A DNA stretch of 64,000 bases from Siphonodentalium dalli. Its lineage: Eukaryota; Mollusca; Scaphopoda; Gadilida; Siphonodentaliidae. The number at the start of each line of letters is the position of its first letter. The first letter of the stretch is position 1. A program made the translations under genes and the position numbers. The notes beneath the pieces are model-generated. The model was not told where the DNA came from and made no database searches. It saw nothing but the letters and a program-made list of their open reading frames with translations. The stretch spans positions 177,896,247-177,960,246 of the forward strand of contig CP136064.1 of assembly GCA_032622095.1 (NCBI GenBank), given 5' to 3'. Shown piece after piece: positions 1 to 10,985 of this stretch.

Positions 1-2160
1 TTTAATGGTTAAATTGGTATATTTAACTGGAATTGGGTCCTGTAAAGGTATATACTTCTAGGTCTCCTAGTGTTTTTGGGAATATCTGCATCAGTATAAG
101 AAGATTTGCAAAAGTTTGGGCTCCTTAGTGGGTTTTAAGGGTATGGAGACAGCCCAACACCCACAGCACCCATGACAATTCAAGTTAAATTGGTATATTT
201 AACTTGAATTGGGCCATATGACCCATTATATGTATCTACTTCCAACACTTTTGTTGTTTATGGATAGGTATGCATCTATGCAAATGGTTTGCACAAAGTT
301 TGGGCTCCTCAGTGGGTTTTAAGGGTATTGAGACAGCCCAACACCCACAGCACCCATGATAAAACCATACAGCACCCGTGCCTATGAAAACATATTTCTG
401 AGTCAGCCATCTCTCAGACTATACCCATTCTGTAAATGATTCCACATTTCACTCTAGAATATATAGAGGCAATGGGAAAAAAATATTTGGGCACCTGAAT
501 GGGATTTTGGGCTCTATTCAGGGGGGATATTTGGTTTTTTTAATGGTTAAATTGGTATATTTAACTGGAATTGGGTCCTGTAAAGGTATATACTTCTAGG
601 TCTCCTAGTGTTTTTGGAAATATCTGCATCAGTATAAGAAGATTTGCAAAAGTTTGGGCTCCTTAGTGGGTTTTAAGGGTATGGAGACAGCCCAACACCC
701 ACAGCACCCATGACAATTCAAGTTAAATTGGTATATTTAACTTGAATTGGGCCATATGACCCATTTATATCTACTTCCAACACTTTTGTTGTTTGTGGAT
801 AGGTATGCATCTATGCAAATGGTTTGCACAAAGTTTGGGCTCCTCGGTGGGTTTTAAGGGTATTGAGACAGCCCAACACCCACAGCACCCATGATAAAAC
901 CATACAGCACCCGTGCCTATGAAAACATATTTCTGAATCAGCCATCTCTCAGACTATACTCATTTTGTAAATGATTCCATATTTCACTCTAGATTATATA
1001 GAGGCAATGGGAAAAAAATATTTGGGCACCTGAATGGGATTTTGGGCTCTATTCAGGGGGGATACTTGTTTTTTTTAAGGGTTAAATTTGTATATTTAAC
1101 TGGAATTGGGTCCTGTAAAGGTATATACTTCTAGGTCTCCTAGTGTTTTTGGAAATATCTGCATCAGTATAAGAAGAATTGCAAAAGTTTGGGCTCCTTA
1201 GTGGGTTTTAAGGGTATGGAGACAGCCCAACACCCACAGCACCCATGACAATTCAAGTTAAATTGGTATATTTAACTTGAATTGGGCCATATGACCCATT
1301 ATATGTATCTACTTCCAACACTTTTGTTGTTTGTGGATAGTTATGCATATATGCAAATGGTTTGCACAAAGTTTGGGCTCCTCAGTGAGTTTTAAGGGTA
1401 TTGGGACAGCCCAACACCCACAGCACCCATGATAAAACCATACAGCACCCGTGCCTATGAAAACATATTTCTGAGTCAGCCATCTCTCAGACTATACCCA
1501 TTCTGTAAATGATTCCACATTTCACTCTAGAATATATAGAGGCAATGGGAAAAAAATATTTGGGCACCTGAATGGGATTTTGGGCTCTATTCAGGGGGGA
1601 TATTTGGTTTTTTTAATTGTTAAATTGGTATATTTAACTGGAATTGGGTCCTGTATAGGTATATACTTCTAGGTCTCCTAGTGTTTTTGGAAATATCTGC
1701 ATCAGTATAAGAAGATTTGCAAAAGTTTGGGCTCCTTAGTGGGTTTTAAGGATATGGAGACAGCCCAACACCCACAGCACCCATGACAATTCAAGTTAAA
1801 TTGGTATATTTAACTTGAATTGGGTCATATGACCCATTATAGGTATCTATTTCCAGCACTTTTATAGTTTTTGGATAGGTATGCAACTATGCATCTATAC
1901 AAATGGTTTGCACAAAGTTTGGGCTCCACGGTGGGTTTTAAAGTTATGGAGACAGCCCAACACACACAGCTCCCATGAAAAAACCATACAGCACCCGTGC
2001 CTATGAAAACATATTCTGAATCGGTGATCTCTCAGACTATACCCATTCTGAAAATTACTCTACAGTTGACTTTTAGAATATATATAGGCAATGAGAAAAA
2101 AATTATTTGGGCATCTGAATGGGATTTTGGGCTTTGGTCAGGGGGCGGGGAATATTTGGG
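1..2160 (+). repeat. Satellite A array, well-conserved units (+ orientation)
   Basis: Four near-identical tandem units of about 537 bp; the landmark GGAATTGGGTCCTGTA recurs near 30, 567, 1104 and 1639, and the array runs off the left edge of the window. Each unit holds two related half-units, both with 'gtttgggctcct..gtgggttttaaggg' followed by 'acagcccaacacccacagcaccca'. Between the halves lies a perfect 15 bp inverted repeat (CAATTCAAGTTAAAT, 6 bp spacer, complement), for example 714-749. The same satellite is found inverted at 24.16-36.28 kb. No coding potential is conserved. Confidence 0.95.
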
Positions 2161-3790
2161 TTTTTAAAAAGTTAAATTTGTATATTTAACGTGAATTGTG
2201 ACCCATTATAGATTTCTACTTCCTGTACTTTTAGTGTTTCATCTGTATAAGAATATGTGCAAAAGTTTGGGCTCCTCAGTGGGTTTTTAGGAGATGGTGA
2301 CAGCCCAACACCCACGGCACCCATGATGAAACCATACAGCGGCTATGAAAACATATTTCTGGGTCAGTGTTCTCTCAGACTATACCTATTCTGAAAATTA
2401 ATCCAGTTTACTTCAGAATATATGTAGGCAATGGTAAAACAATTCTTTGGGCACCTGAATGGTATTTTGGGCTCTGGTCAGGGGGATTGAATATTTGGGT
2501 TTTTTAATAGTTAAGTTGGTATATTTAACTTGAATTGTGACCCATTATAGATATCAACTTCCAGTACTTTTAGTGTTTTTGGAAATATATTCATCTGTTT
2601 AAGAAGATGTGCAAAAGTTTGGGCTCCTCAGTGGGTTTTAAGGGTGTGGTGACAGCCCAACGCCCACGGCACCCATGATGAAACCATACAGCACCCGTGC
2701 CTATAAAATCATTTTTCTGGGTCTCAGACTATGCCCATTCTGAAAATGATATATTTTGGCACCTGGAAGTTATTTTGGGCTCTGGTCAAGGGGAGTGGAA
2801 TATTAGGAATTTTAATAGTCAAGTTGGTATATTTAACTTATATTGTGCCATTATTGATATCTACATCCATGGCTTTTAGTGTTATTGAATAGGTAAGCAC
2901 CTATGTAAATGATTTCCCGTATTGGATTTAAGAGTATGGAGCCAGCCCAACACCCACAGCACCCATGGTAAACCATACAGCATCTGTGCCTATAGAATCA
3001 TATTTTGGGGTCAGTGTTCAATCAGACAACACTCATTTATGAAACATGATTCCACATATGACTTTAGAGTATAGGCAGACGATCAACAGAAAATATTTTG
3101 TTACCTGGAAGGGAATTTGGGCGAGGGGAGAGGAATATTTGTGTTTTTAATAGCCATATTGGTATTTTAGGCTTAGGAATCAGTCCAACACCCATACCAC
3201 CCATGATAAAACATATGGCACTGGTACCTATAAAATAATATTTTGGGGTCAGTGTTATCTCAGACACCGAAAAAACATTTATTTGGGCACCTGGAAGGGA
3301 TTTGGGGCTGAGGGGGAGGTGAATATTTGTGTTTAATAGTCAAATGGATAATTTTAACTTGAATTGGGCCCAGTAACCCATTTAATGTTTGGGCACGTTG
3401 AAGGGATTTTGGGCTCAGGTGAGGTGAATATTTGTGTTTAAAGTCGATTGGGTATTTTTTAACTTGAATTGGGCCCAGTACCCATTAATTTGTTAATGGA
3501 TAGATCTGCATCTGCATAAAATATTTACTGAAGTTTGAGCTCCTGGTTGGGATTGAAGGGCACGGAGCTGGCCCAACACATGCAGCACCCATGATAAATC
3601 CAATGGACCATGCAACACCTGTGCTTATGAAATAATATTTTGGGGTCAGTCTCAGACTCTACTCATTCTGAAAATTATTCCACATTTGACTTTAGAATAT
3701 AGGCAGGCACTGAACAAAACAATTTGGCCACATGAAAGGGATTTTGGTCTCAGTGGGGAGGTGAATATTTGTTTGTTCATGGTCTAATTG
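2161..3790 (+). repeat. Satellite A, degenerate edge of the array
   Basis: Units are shorter (roughly 300-350 bp) and increasingly diverged from left to right. 'cagcccaacacccac' and 'gggattttgggct' landmarks survive, but the central hairpin is progressively lost. This is the usual decay at the border of a satellite array. The last recognisable piece is near 3770, where family B sequence begins. No gene is seen. Confidence 0.85.
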
Positions 3791-4713
3791 GTATTATTAA
3801 ATTGCATTTGATGAGCGAAATAAGCTCATATCAATATAGGCTCTGTGTGGAGATAAACGTCCAATATGGGACCATGATTTCCATACAAATAAGCACGCAA
3901 CGGTCTTATTTTAATGAGCGAAATAAGTCCCTATTGGTATTATTTAATCACAATATACGCTCTATATGGACTTAAAATTCAGTTTTTAAAACAGTCGAAC
4001 ATGGGACTATCTCCGGACGCAAAAAGCCCATATTGGTATTATTAAATCTACCGTTTTTGATCGTAACATATCCTCACAAAAATAGGTTCATAGTGGAAAT
4101 AAATATCAACATATGATTCAATAGACTTATTTGATTCAGAAATAAGCCCACAGTGAGCTTATAGCCATTACGCCATTGAATCGCGAGGGTCGCATATATA
4201 AAAAATAAAGAGTGTGCATCTGATATTGGTCATGTCGATGAAAAAAGCTAGATTAATAATAATAATATGGGTTTATTTCGTACGAAAATAGTCCCATACT
4301 GGACTGTTTTAAAAAACCGCGTTTTAGGTCCATATATAAAGCTTATATTAAATAACGCCAATATGAGCTTATTTCGCACATTAAAATAAAACCGTTATGT
4401 GCTTATTTTCACGAGGATGAAATGTACATGGAAAGTCTTGTGTTGGTTTATTCGTGTTATTTTTCAGCCTGTTCTTGAGAGAATAAGCCCATATAAATCT
4501 GATTCTGAAATAAGCACATATTAAGCTTAAACCCTTATTCCGTTGATTGGCGCGAGCCACAGTGAGAACACCGTACAAAGAGCGTATCTTTGGTAAGTCG
4601 TGTTGATGGAAAAAGGTTAGATTAAATAATGCCAATATGGGCTTATTTCGTATGTAAATAGTCCCATATTGTACTGTTTTAAACAGCCTGTTCCCAAAAA
4701 CAAAACGGGCACA
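3791..4713. repeat. Family B1 copies
   Basis: AT-rich dispersed repeat recognised by 'aatgagcgaaataagctcat' (3810, 3912) and its complement (4365-4390), by 'ggtattatttaatc' and by 'gtcccatattggactgtttt'. The landmarks occur in alternating orientation, so the segment folds on itself. Short open frames here, such as 4381-4635 on the - strand, are repeat-derived and not conserved between copies. No gene is seen. Confidence 0.85.
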
Positions 4714-4921
4714 TTATCTGCCAGGGATGGGGTAATTGTAATTTGTAATTGTAATTGATTGTAATTAATTACATTTTTTCAAGTAATTGCATGTAATTGG
4801 TAATTGAGTTTATTCTCAATTACATGTAATTGCAATTGTAATTGGTTAGGATGTAATTGTAATTGTAATTAGGGTTTAATTTCAATTACTTCAAAATCAC
4901 AGGTACTTGTTTCTTATCTGC
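4714..4921. mobile_element. hAT-like insertion (4722-4913) with 8 bp target duplication
   Basis: A 192 bp AATTG-rich block starts CAGGGATGGGG and is flanked by exact direct repeats TTATCTGC at 4714-4721 and 4914-4921. Other family B copies (for example 10645 and 18175) carry one uninterrupted TTATCTGC followed by 'ttata'. The block is therefore an insertion with an 8 bp target duplication. An 8 bp duplication and a CAGGG start are typical of hAT transposons. The right end does not show a good matching terminal repeat, so the family assignment is tentative. It has no coding capacity. Confidence 0.6.
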
Positions 4922-5254
4922 TTATAATAAAACAATTTTTAGGTAGATAATCTGCTTAGAATCGCCTCATTTTGAGTCGATAGTGTGCTAAAAATGAGAA
5001 CATAGTCACATTATCGACTGACAATGAGTCGATTGTAAACAGATTGTGTGCGGAAAATGACACAAATAAGCCAACTTACGACTTTCAAGTGTAAGCTCTT
5101 TAACATGTGTTTACAATGTGGCCCGCGCCATAGATCCAGATAACGATATGATATATTATCTGCTTATTTCACAATTAAATAATCATATTATGTACTTATT
5201 TCACATTATGGGCCGATTATGTGCGTATTTGCGCGAGGATATGTTGTGACACGA
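4922..5254 (+). repeat. Family B2 module
   Basis: This second module of family B is marked by 'ggtagataatctgcttagaatcgc', then 'gtcgataatgtgctgaaaatgag' and a near-complement of the start ('cgattgtaaacagattgtg'), ending 'gcgcgaggatatgtt'. Other copies lie at 6.80, 7.82, 10.61, 16.89, 18.15 and 19.86 kb. The first ~150 bp form an imperfect palindrome. The copy is cut at 5254 by the foldback element. Confidence 0.85.
5244..5254 (+). other. Left target-site duplication of foldback element 1
   Basis: TTGTGACACGA here and TTGTGACAGGA at 9442-9452 flank the element. The uninterrupted family B copy at 20.21 kb reads 'gttgcgacacgacatacc', and the right flank here continues 'catatcacgctcttta'. The 11 bp were therefore duplicated on insertion, with one later difference. 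Confidence 0.75.
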
Positions 5255-5299
5255 GCTCCATGAATTCCGTTCCCAGTTCCCTATTCTCCTAAAATTGCA

Positions 5300-6770
5300 C
5301 TTTTCGTTTACTAAATCGGCTGCGTAGCCAGAGTCATGGTGGCCACCCGGGAATCCTTGTATTTTCGTGCGGTGCCACCCAGCGGGCATCTATAGGAAAG
5401 GGACGCGACCATGCAGCCCCTTCCAAATTTTCGAAAATCGGGCTGAAGTCGTGCATGGGGTGTCAATATAGCACTTTTCGTTACTAAATCGGCTGCGTAG
5501 CCAGAGTCATGGTGACCACCCGGGAATCCTTGTATTTTCGTGCGGTGCCACACAGCGGGGATCTATATGAAAGGGACGCGACCATGCAGCCCCTTCCAAA
5601 TTTTCGAAAATTGGGCTGAAGTCGTGCATGGGGTGTCAAAATAGCACTTTTCGTTACTAAATCGGCTGCGTAGCCAGTGTCATGGTGACCACCCGGGAAT
5701 CCTTGTATTTTCGTGCGGTGCCACCCAGCGGGGATCTATAGGAAAGGGACGCGACCATGCAGCCCCTTCCAAATTTTCGAAAATCGGGCTGAAGTCGTGC
5801 ATGGGGTGTCAAAATAGCACTTTTCGTTACTAAATCGGCTGCGTAGCCAGTGTCATGGTGACCACCCGGGAATCCTTGTATTTTCGTGCGGTGCCACCCA
5901 GCGGGGATCTATAGGAAAGGGACGCGACCATGCAGCCCCTTCCAAATTTTCGAAAATCGGGCTGAAGTCGTGCATGGGGTGTCAAAATAGCACTTTTCGT
6001 TACTAAATCGGCTGCGTAGCCAGTGTCATAGTGACCACCCGGGAATCCTTGTATTTTTGCGCGGTGCCACCCAGCGGGCATCTATAGAAAAGGGACGCGA
6101 CCATGCAGCCCCTTCCAAATTTTCGAAAATCGGGCTGAAGGCATGGGGTGTCAAAATAGCACTTTTCGTTACTAAATCGGCTGCGTAGCCAGAACCATGG
6201 CGGCCTCCCGGGAATCGTTGCATTTTCGTGCGGTGCCACCCAGCGGGCATCTATTGGACAGGGACGCTGCCATCTAGCCCCTTCCAATTTTTCGAAAATT
6301 GGGCTGAAGTCGTGCATGTAGCTAAACATAGCACGTTTTGTTACTAAATCGGCTGCGTAGCCAGAACCATGGCGGCTACCCGGGAATTCTTTCATTTTCG
6401 TGCGGTGCCACCCAGCGGGCATCTTTATGACAGGGACGCGGCCATATAGCCTCTTCCAATTTTTTGAAAATTGGGCTGAAGTCGTGCATGGAGTTAATTT
6501 TTTTTACTTTTTGTTACTAAATCAGCTGCGTAGACAGAACCATGGCGGCCACTCGGGAATCCTTGTATTTTCGTGCGGTGCCACCCAGTAGACATCTATT
6601 GGACAGGGACGAGACCTTATAGGCCTTTTCAATTTTTCGAAAATTGGGTTGAAGTCGTGCATGGAGCTCCAAATCGCACTTTTCGTTGCTAAATCGCCCG
6701 CGTAGGCATAACCGTAGCAGACACGGAATCTTCTTGTGCCACCACTATTACATCTAAAAATCACAAACTA
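5300..6770 (-). repeat. Left arm: 173 bp tandem repeats, about 8 copies
   Basis: The landmark GGCTGCGTAGCCAG recurs at 5318, 5491, 5664, 5837, 6010, 6179, 6351 and (as agctgcgtagacag) 6524, giving spacings of 173, 173, 173, 173, 169, 172 and 173 bp. Copies diverge toward the element interior. The open frames here on the - strand repeat one proline/glycine-rich translation ('GWHRTKIQGFPGG'). Because 173 is not a multiple of 3, each frame is broken between copies, so they are not genes. Confidence 0.95.
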
Positions 6771-7085
6771 GGTCACATAAACTTGTCCAAAATAGGACAT
6801 TTTTCGTCAGTCGATAATGTGCTGAAAAGGATACCCTATTAGTCACATTATCGACTCATATAGAGGCGATTCTAAGCAGATTATGTGCGAACAATGACAA
6901 CAAATAAGCCAACCCACTACTGTTCAGCTGTACGCTCATTAACATGTGTTTTCACTGTGGCTCGCGACTTAACACAAAATGATGACTATGACTCCATTAT
7001 CTGCTTATTTCAGAATCAAATAATCACTTTATGTACCTAATTGGAATTATAGGTCGAATATGTGCGTATTTGTGCGAGGATATGT
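6771..7085 (+). repeat. Family B2 module inside foldback element 1
   Basis: Begins near 'gtcagtcgataatgtgctg' and ends 'gtgcgaggatatgtt' at about 7085, where the ~184 bp repeats resume immediately. A near-identical block lies at 7815-8160. The element core is therefore a composite of B2 and satellite pieces. No gene is seen. Confidence 0.8.
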
Positions 7086-7812
7086 TGCTAAATCGCCTGC
7101 GTTGGCATAACCATAGCAGCCACTGGGCTATCCCTGTGGATTCTTCTTTGGCCACCACTAGTCCATCTAGAAATCACAAACTGGTTCACATATGCCTGTC
7201 CAGCTGTTAATAAATTGGGTGTAAGTCGTGCATCGGATGAAAATAATGAAAAAAATGTCATTTTTCGTTGCAAATCGTCTGGGTAGGCATATCCATAGCA
7301 GCCACGGGGCTCTCGTTGTGGATTCTTTTTATGCCACCACTAGTCCACCGAGAGATCACAAACTGGTTCACATACGCCTGTCCAGCTGTTCAAAAATTGG
7401 GCGTAAGTCGTGCGTGGGGTCAAAATAATGAAACAGAGTTAATATTTCGTTGCTAAATCGCCTGCGTAGGCATAACCATAGCAGTCACGAGACTATCCGT
7501 GTGGATTTTCTTCTGCCACCACCAGTCCATCTAGAAATCACAAATCAATTAACATGCTCCCGTCCAGCTGTTCACAAATTGAGCGTAAGTCGTGCGTGGG
7601 GTCAAAATAATGAAACAAAATTCATTTTTCGTTGCTAAATCGCCTGCGTAGGCATAACCATAGACCCTACGGGGCTATCCTTGTGGATTTTTCTTGTGCC
7701 GATGCAAGTCCATCTAGAAATCACAAAATATGTCATATAAACTTGTCCAGCTGTTCAACAGTAGGGCGTAAATCGTGCGTGGGGTAAAAATATGACATTT
7801 TTCGTTGCTTAA
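7086..7812 (+). repeat. Inner ~184 bp tandem repeats, first block
   Basis: About four copies marked by 'gctaaatcgcctgcgt' or variants near 7086, 7270, 7450 and 7633, with 'gtccagctgttcaaaaattgggcgtaagtcgtgc' in each. The start ('cgttgctaaatcgcctgcgtagg') is alignable to 'cgttactaaatcggctgcgtagc' of the 173 bp arm repeat, so both belong to one diverged family. Confidence 0.85.
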
Positions 7813-8161
7813 TCCTGAACACCAGCACATTATTTGCTGAGAAGAAACAATAATTTAGGTAGATAATCTGCTTAGAATCGCCTCATTTTGAGTCGACAAT
7901 GTGCTGAAAATGAGTTCCTATTAGTCAAATTATCGACTCATATAGAGGCGATTCTAAGTAAATTATGTGCTGACAATGACAAAAATAATAACCAAACTTT
8001 TCAGGTGTACGCTCATTAGCATGTATTTTCACTGTGGCACGCGCCAAAACACGAAATGACGACTATGACTCCATTATCTGCTTATTTCATAACCAAATAA
8101 TCACTTTAAGTACCTACTTAAAATTTAGGTCGGTTTTGTGCGTATTCGTGCGAGGATATGT
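7813..8161 (+). repeat. Second internal family B2 module
   Basis: Contains 'ggtagataatctgcttagaatcgcctcatttt', its near-complement around 7945, and the end 'gcgaggatatgtt'. It parallels the module at 6771-7085 and is again followed directly by the ~184 bp repeats. This suggests that a unit of B2 plus satellite was duplicated inside the element. Confidence 0.8.
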
Positions 8162-8636
8162 TACTTAATCGCCTGCGTTGGCATAACCGTAGCAGCCACG
8201 GGGCTACCCTTGTGGATTCTTCTTATACCACAATTAGTCCATCTATAAATCACAAACTAGTTCACATACGCCTGTCCAGCTGTTCAAAAATTGGGCGTAA
8301 GTCGTGCGTGGGTACAAAATAATGAAAAAAAAGAAAAAAATTCGTTGCTAAATCGCCTGCGTATAGGCATACACATAGCAGCCACGAGGGTATCATTGTG
8401 GATGCTTCTTATGCCACCACTAGTCCATCTAAAAATCACAAACATAGTCACATAAGCCTGTCCAGTTGTTCAAAAATTGGGCGTAAGTCGTGCGTGGGGT
8501 CAAAATAATGAAAAAAAATCATTTCTCATTGCTAAATCGCCTGCGTAGGCATAACCGTAGCTGCCACGAGTCTATCCTTGTGGAATCTTCTTATGCCACC
8601 AATAGTGCATCGAAACATCACATACTAGGTCCCATA
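8162..8636 (+). repeat. Inner ~184 bp tandem repeats, second block
   Basis: Copies near 8165, 8346 and 8530 marked by 'taatcgcctgcgttgg' or 'gctaaatcgcctgcgta'. They break near 8636, where the orientation of the satellite flips to that of the right arm. Confidence 0.8.
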
Positions 8637-9385
8637 AAATGCAAGGAATTCCAGGGTGGCCGCCATGGTTCTGGCTACGCAGCCGATTTAGCAACAAAAA
8701 ATGCAATTTTTAGCTCCATGCATGCACGACTTCAGCCCAATTTTCAAAAAAGTGGAAGGGCTATATGGCCGCGTCCCTGTCCTATAGATGCGCGCTGGGT
8801 GGCACCGCACAAAAATACAAGGATTCCCGGGTGGTCTCCATGGTTCTGGCTACGCAGCCGATTTAGTAACAAAAAGTGCGATTTTGAGCTCCATGCACGA
8901 CTTTAGCCCAATCTTCGAAACATTGGAAGGGGCTATATGGTCGCGTCCCTGTCCTATAGATGACAACTGGGTGGCACCGCACGAAAATACAAGGATTCCC
9001 GTGTGGCCATCATGACTGTCTACGCAGCCGATTTAGTAACTAAAAGTGCTATTTTGACACCCCATGCACGACTTCAGCCCGATTTTAGAAAATTTGGAAG
9101 GGGCTGCATGGTCGCGTCCCTTTCCTATAGATGCCCGCTTGGTGGCACCGCACGAAACTACAAGGATTCCCGGGTGGCAACCATGACTCTGGCTACGCAG
9201 CCGATTTAGTAACGAAAAGTGCTATATTGACACCCCATGCACGACTTCAGCCCGATTTTCGAAAATTTGGAAGGGGCTGCATGCATGGTCGCGTCCCTTT
9301 CCTATAGATGCCAGCTGGGTGGCACCGCACGAAAATACAAGGATTCCCGGGTGGCCACCATGACTCTGGCTACGCATCCGATTTA
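8637..9385 (+). repeat. Right arm: 173 bp tandem repeats, about 5 copies, inverted
   Basis: GCAGCCGATTTAG or close variants recur near 8679, 8854, 9024, 9197 and 9374, in the opposite orientation to the left arm. The outermost copies are closest to the outermost left-arm copies, as expected for inverted arms that were once identical. A small 'gcatgcat' expansion is present near 9281. Confidence 0.9.
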
Positions 9386-9441
9386 GTAACGAAAAGTGCA
9401 ATTTTAGGGGAACTGGGAACTGGGAACGGAATTTATGGAGC

Positions 9442-9452
9442 TTGTGACAGGA
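9442..9452 (+). other. Right target-site duplication of foldback element 1
   Basis: TTGTGACAGGA matches the left copy at 5244-5254 with one mismatch, and is followed by interrupted family B sequence ('catatcacgctcttta'). Confidence 0.75.
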
Positions 9453-10555
9453 CATATCACGCTCTTTACTTGCGCCAGTCTATGCTGGGCGCAAGCAATG
9501 TTTTCGGTCAGGATCTCTGTTTATCTGTTTATTTGTCTGTCCTTCCACGAATATGTTACGTCATACCGGAAGTACAGAATGTAAAGAATGCACATGCGCT
9601 AATATGAAATGATGGCACCAATTGTAATTTAAATCCACATTTATACTAAATTTGCATTGTTATCTCGTTTTATTTTGGTAATAAATCGTTCATAAAAGAA
9701 CAAAATTGATAGATTGCTTTCTTTGAAACTCGGAAAATTATTTGAGATCGAGTCTAAAAGATGCGTGCGGAATCGTTTTTTTTTTCTCGCATAGAAAATG
9801 ATGTGCGAACACATTTCTGGAAACTTTCTTCGACGTTCAAAACATTTCCGAAAGACGCAGGTGCATATAAACCATGTCCGGCCAAACGATCGAGCGCATG
9901 GTTCTAGACAAAATTGTACTGAAAAATATGTTGAAACATGGATTATTAAAGCGCCTTATTAATTAACTGGGAAAACAAGCTTTCTCATTCTCAAAGCAAT
10001 TGGCATTTTGATGATATGTTCCCGAAGACCGTAGATCAGTCGCTATAAGGGCATGTTCACATTGACACATTGATAATCAAAGACTAACCAATGATCGCGT
10101 GTCTTTTATTTAATTGTGTCGGAATTGACTTTGACGTTTTTTGCCGCTGAAGTGCAATGACATACACAAAGCATTCTAGTCAAACTAGTAATGCAACCCA
10201 ATTGGTATATAATATATAGCATCAGCGGCAACCAATCGTATTCACACCCTTCATATGAGCGATGTCTATATTGTTCTATAAATATGTCAAACAACTCTTA
10301 CGTCATTACTAAGACCATAATTAGTGTAATAGATCAACTGGAGATAACAGAGATATTCTGTCCGTACACACAAATATTTCAGCGATGGATGAACTGAAAT
10401 TTGATATCTAGATTCTCTATCGATCTCTCAAAAGAGGGCCCAGCACCCGTGGTTCAAACTGCTGTTGGCAAGATATCACAAAACATGCCATATGTGTGAT
10501 GGGTGCATTCTAGTGCAAATGTGTTTTACTACGGTTCGCGTCATTCAACTGAATT
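9453..10555. other. Intergenic, no gene recognised
   Basis: Mostly unique-looking AT-rich DNA. A short hairpin 'gcgccagtctatgctgggcgc' lies near 9471. The open frames here (longest about 99 codons, starting inside the satellite arm at 9308) have no recognisable domain. Family B resumes near 10555. Confidence 0.5.
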
Positions 10556-10985
10556 GCGGGTATAAGCTCACTAGGCTTATTTTGTATGTAAATAGTCCCA
10601 TATTGTTCTGTTTTAAACAGCCTGTTCTCCCTAAAATCCGCACATTACCTGCTTATAATAAAGCTTTTTAGGTATATAATCTGCTTAGAATCGCCTCATA
10701 TCAAGTCGGTAATGTGCTGAAAATTAGAACATTTTAGTCATAATATCGACTCATAATGAGGCTATTCTAAGCAGATTATATGTGGACAATGAAACAAATA
10801 AGCGAACCCATGGCTTTTCAGGTGTACGCTCTTTAATATGTGTTTTCACTGTGGCCCGCGCCATAATACGAAATCACGGCTATGACTCCAGTATATGCTT
10901 ATTTGAGAATCAAATAATCACAATACGTAACTATTTCACATTATAGGTCGATTATGTGCGTATTTATGGGAGGATATGTTAGTTT
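10556..10985 (+). repeat. Family B2 module
   Basis: Carries the complete set of B2 landmarks: 'tatctgcttataata', 'ggtatataatctgcttagaatcgcctcat', the complementary half near 10755, 'gtgtacgctctttaatatgtg' and the end 'gggaggatatgtt'. It contains the uninterrupted 'ttaatatgtg' site that is the insertion point of a TTAA element in other copies. Confidence 0.85.

Larger units (their letters stand above)
5255..9441. mobile_element. Foldback/Galileo-like element 1 (4187 bp)
   Basis: The left end reads GCTCCATGAATTCCGTTCCC. The complement of the right end matches it with one difference, and similarity continues into arms built from tandem 173 bp repeats in opposite orientation (left arm about 5300-6770, right arm about 8640-9380). 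The core between the arms holds diverged ~184 bp relatives of the same repeat and two family B2 modules. Long inverted arms made of short direct repeats are the hallmark of Drosophila Foldback and Galileo elements. No transposase frame is visible, so this is a non-autonomous copy. Superfamily assignment is inference. Confidence 0.75.

Noticed and set aside
5300-6770. Regular spaced repeats considered as a CRISPR array
   Set aside because: Units are contiguous tandem copies without unique spacers, in a eukaryotic setting. The same applies to the 45 bp and palindrome arrays.
5201-9455. Repeated Gly/Pro-rich frames ('GWHRTKIQGFPGG', 'GYAADLVTKSAI') on both strands
   Set aside because: They come from the 173 bp arm repeats. 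The period is not a multiple of three, so the frame is lost at every unit border.
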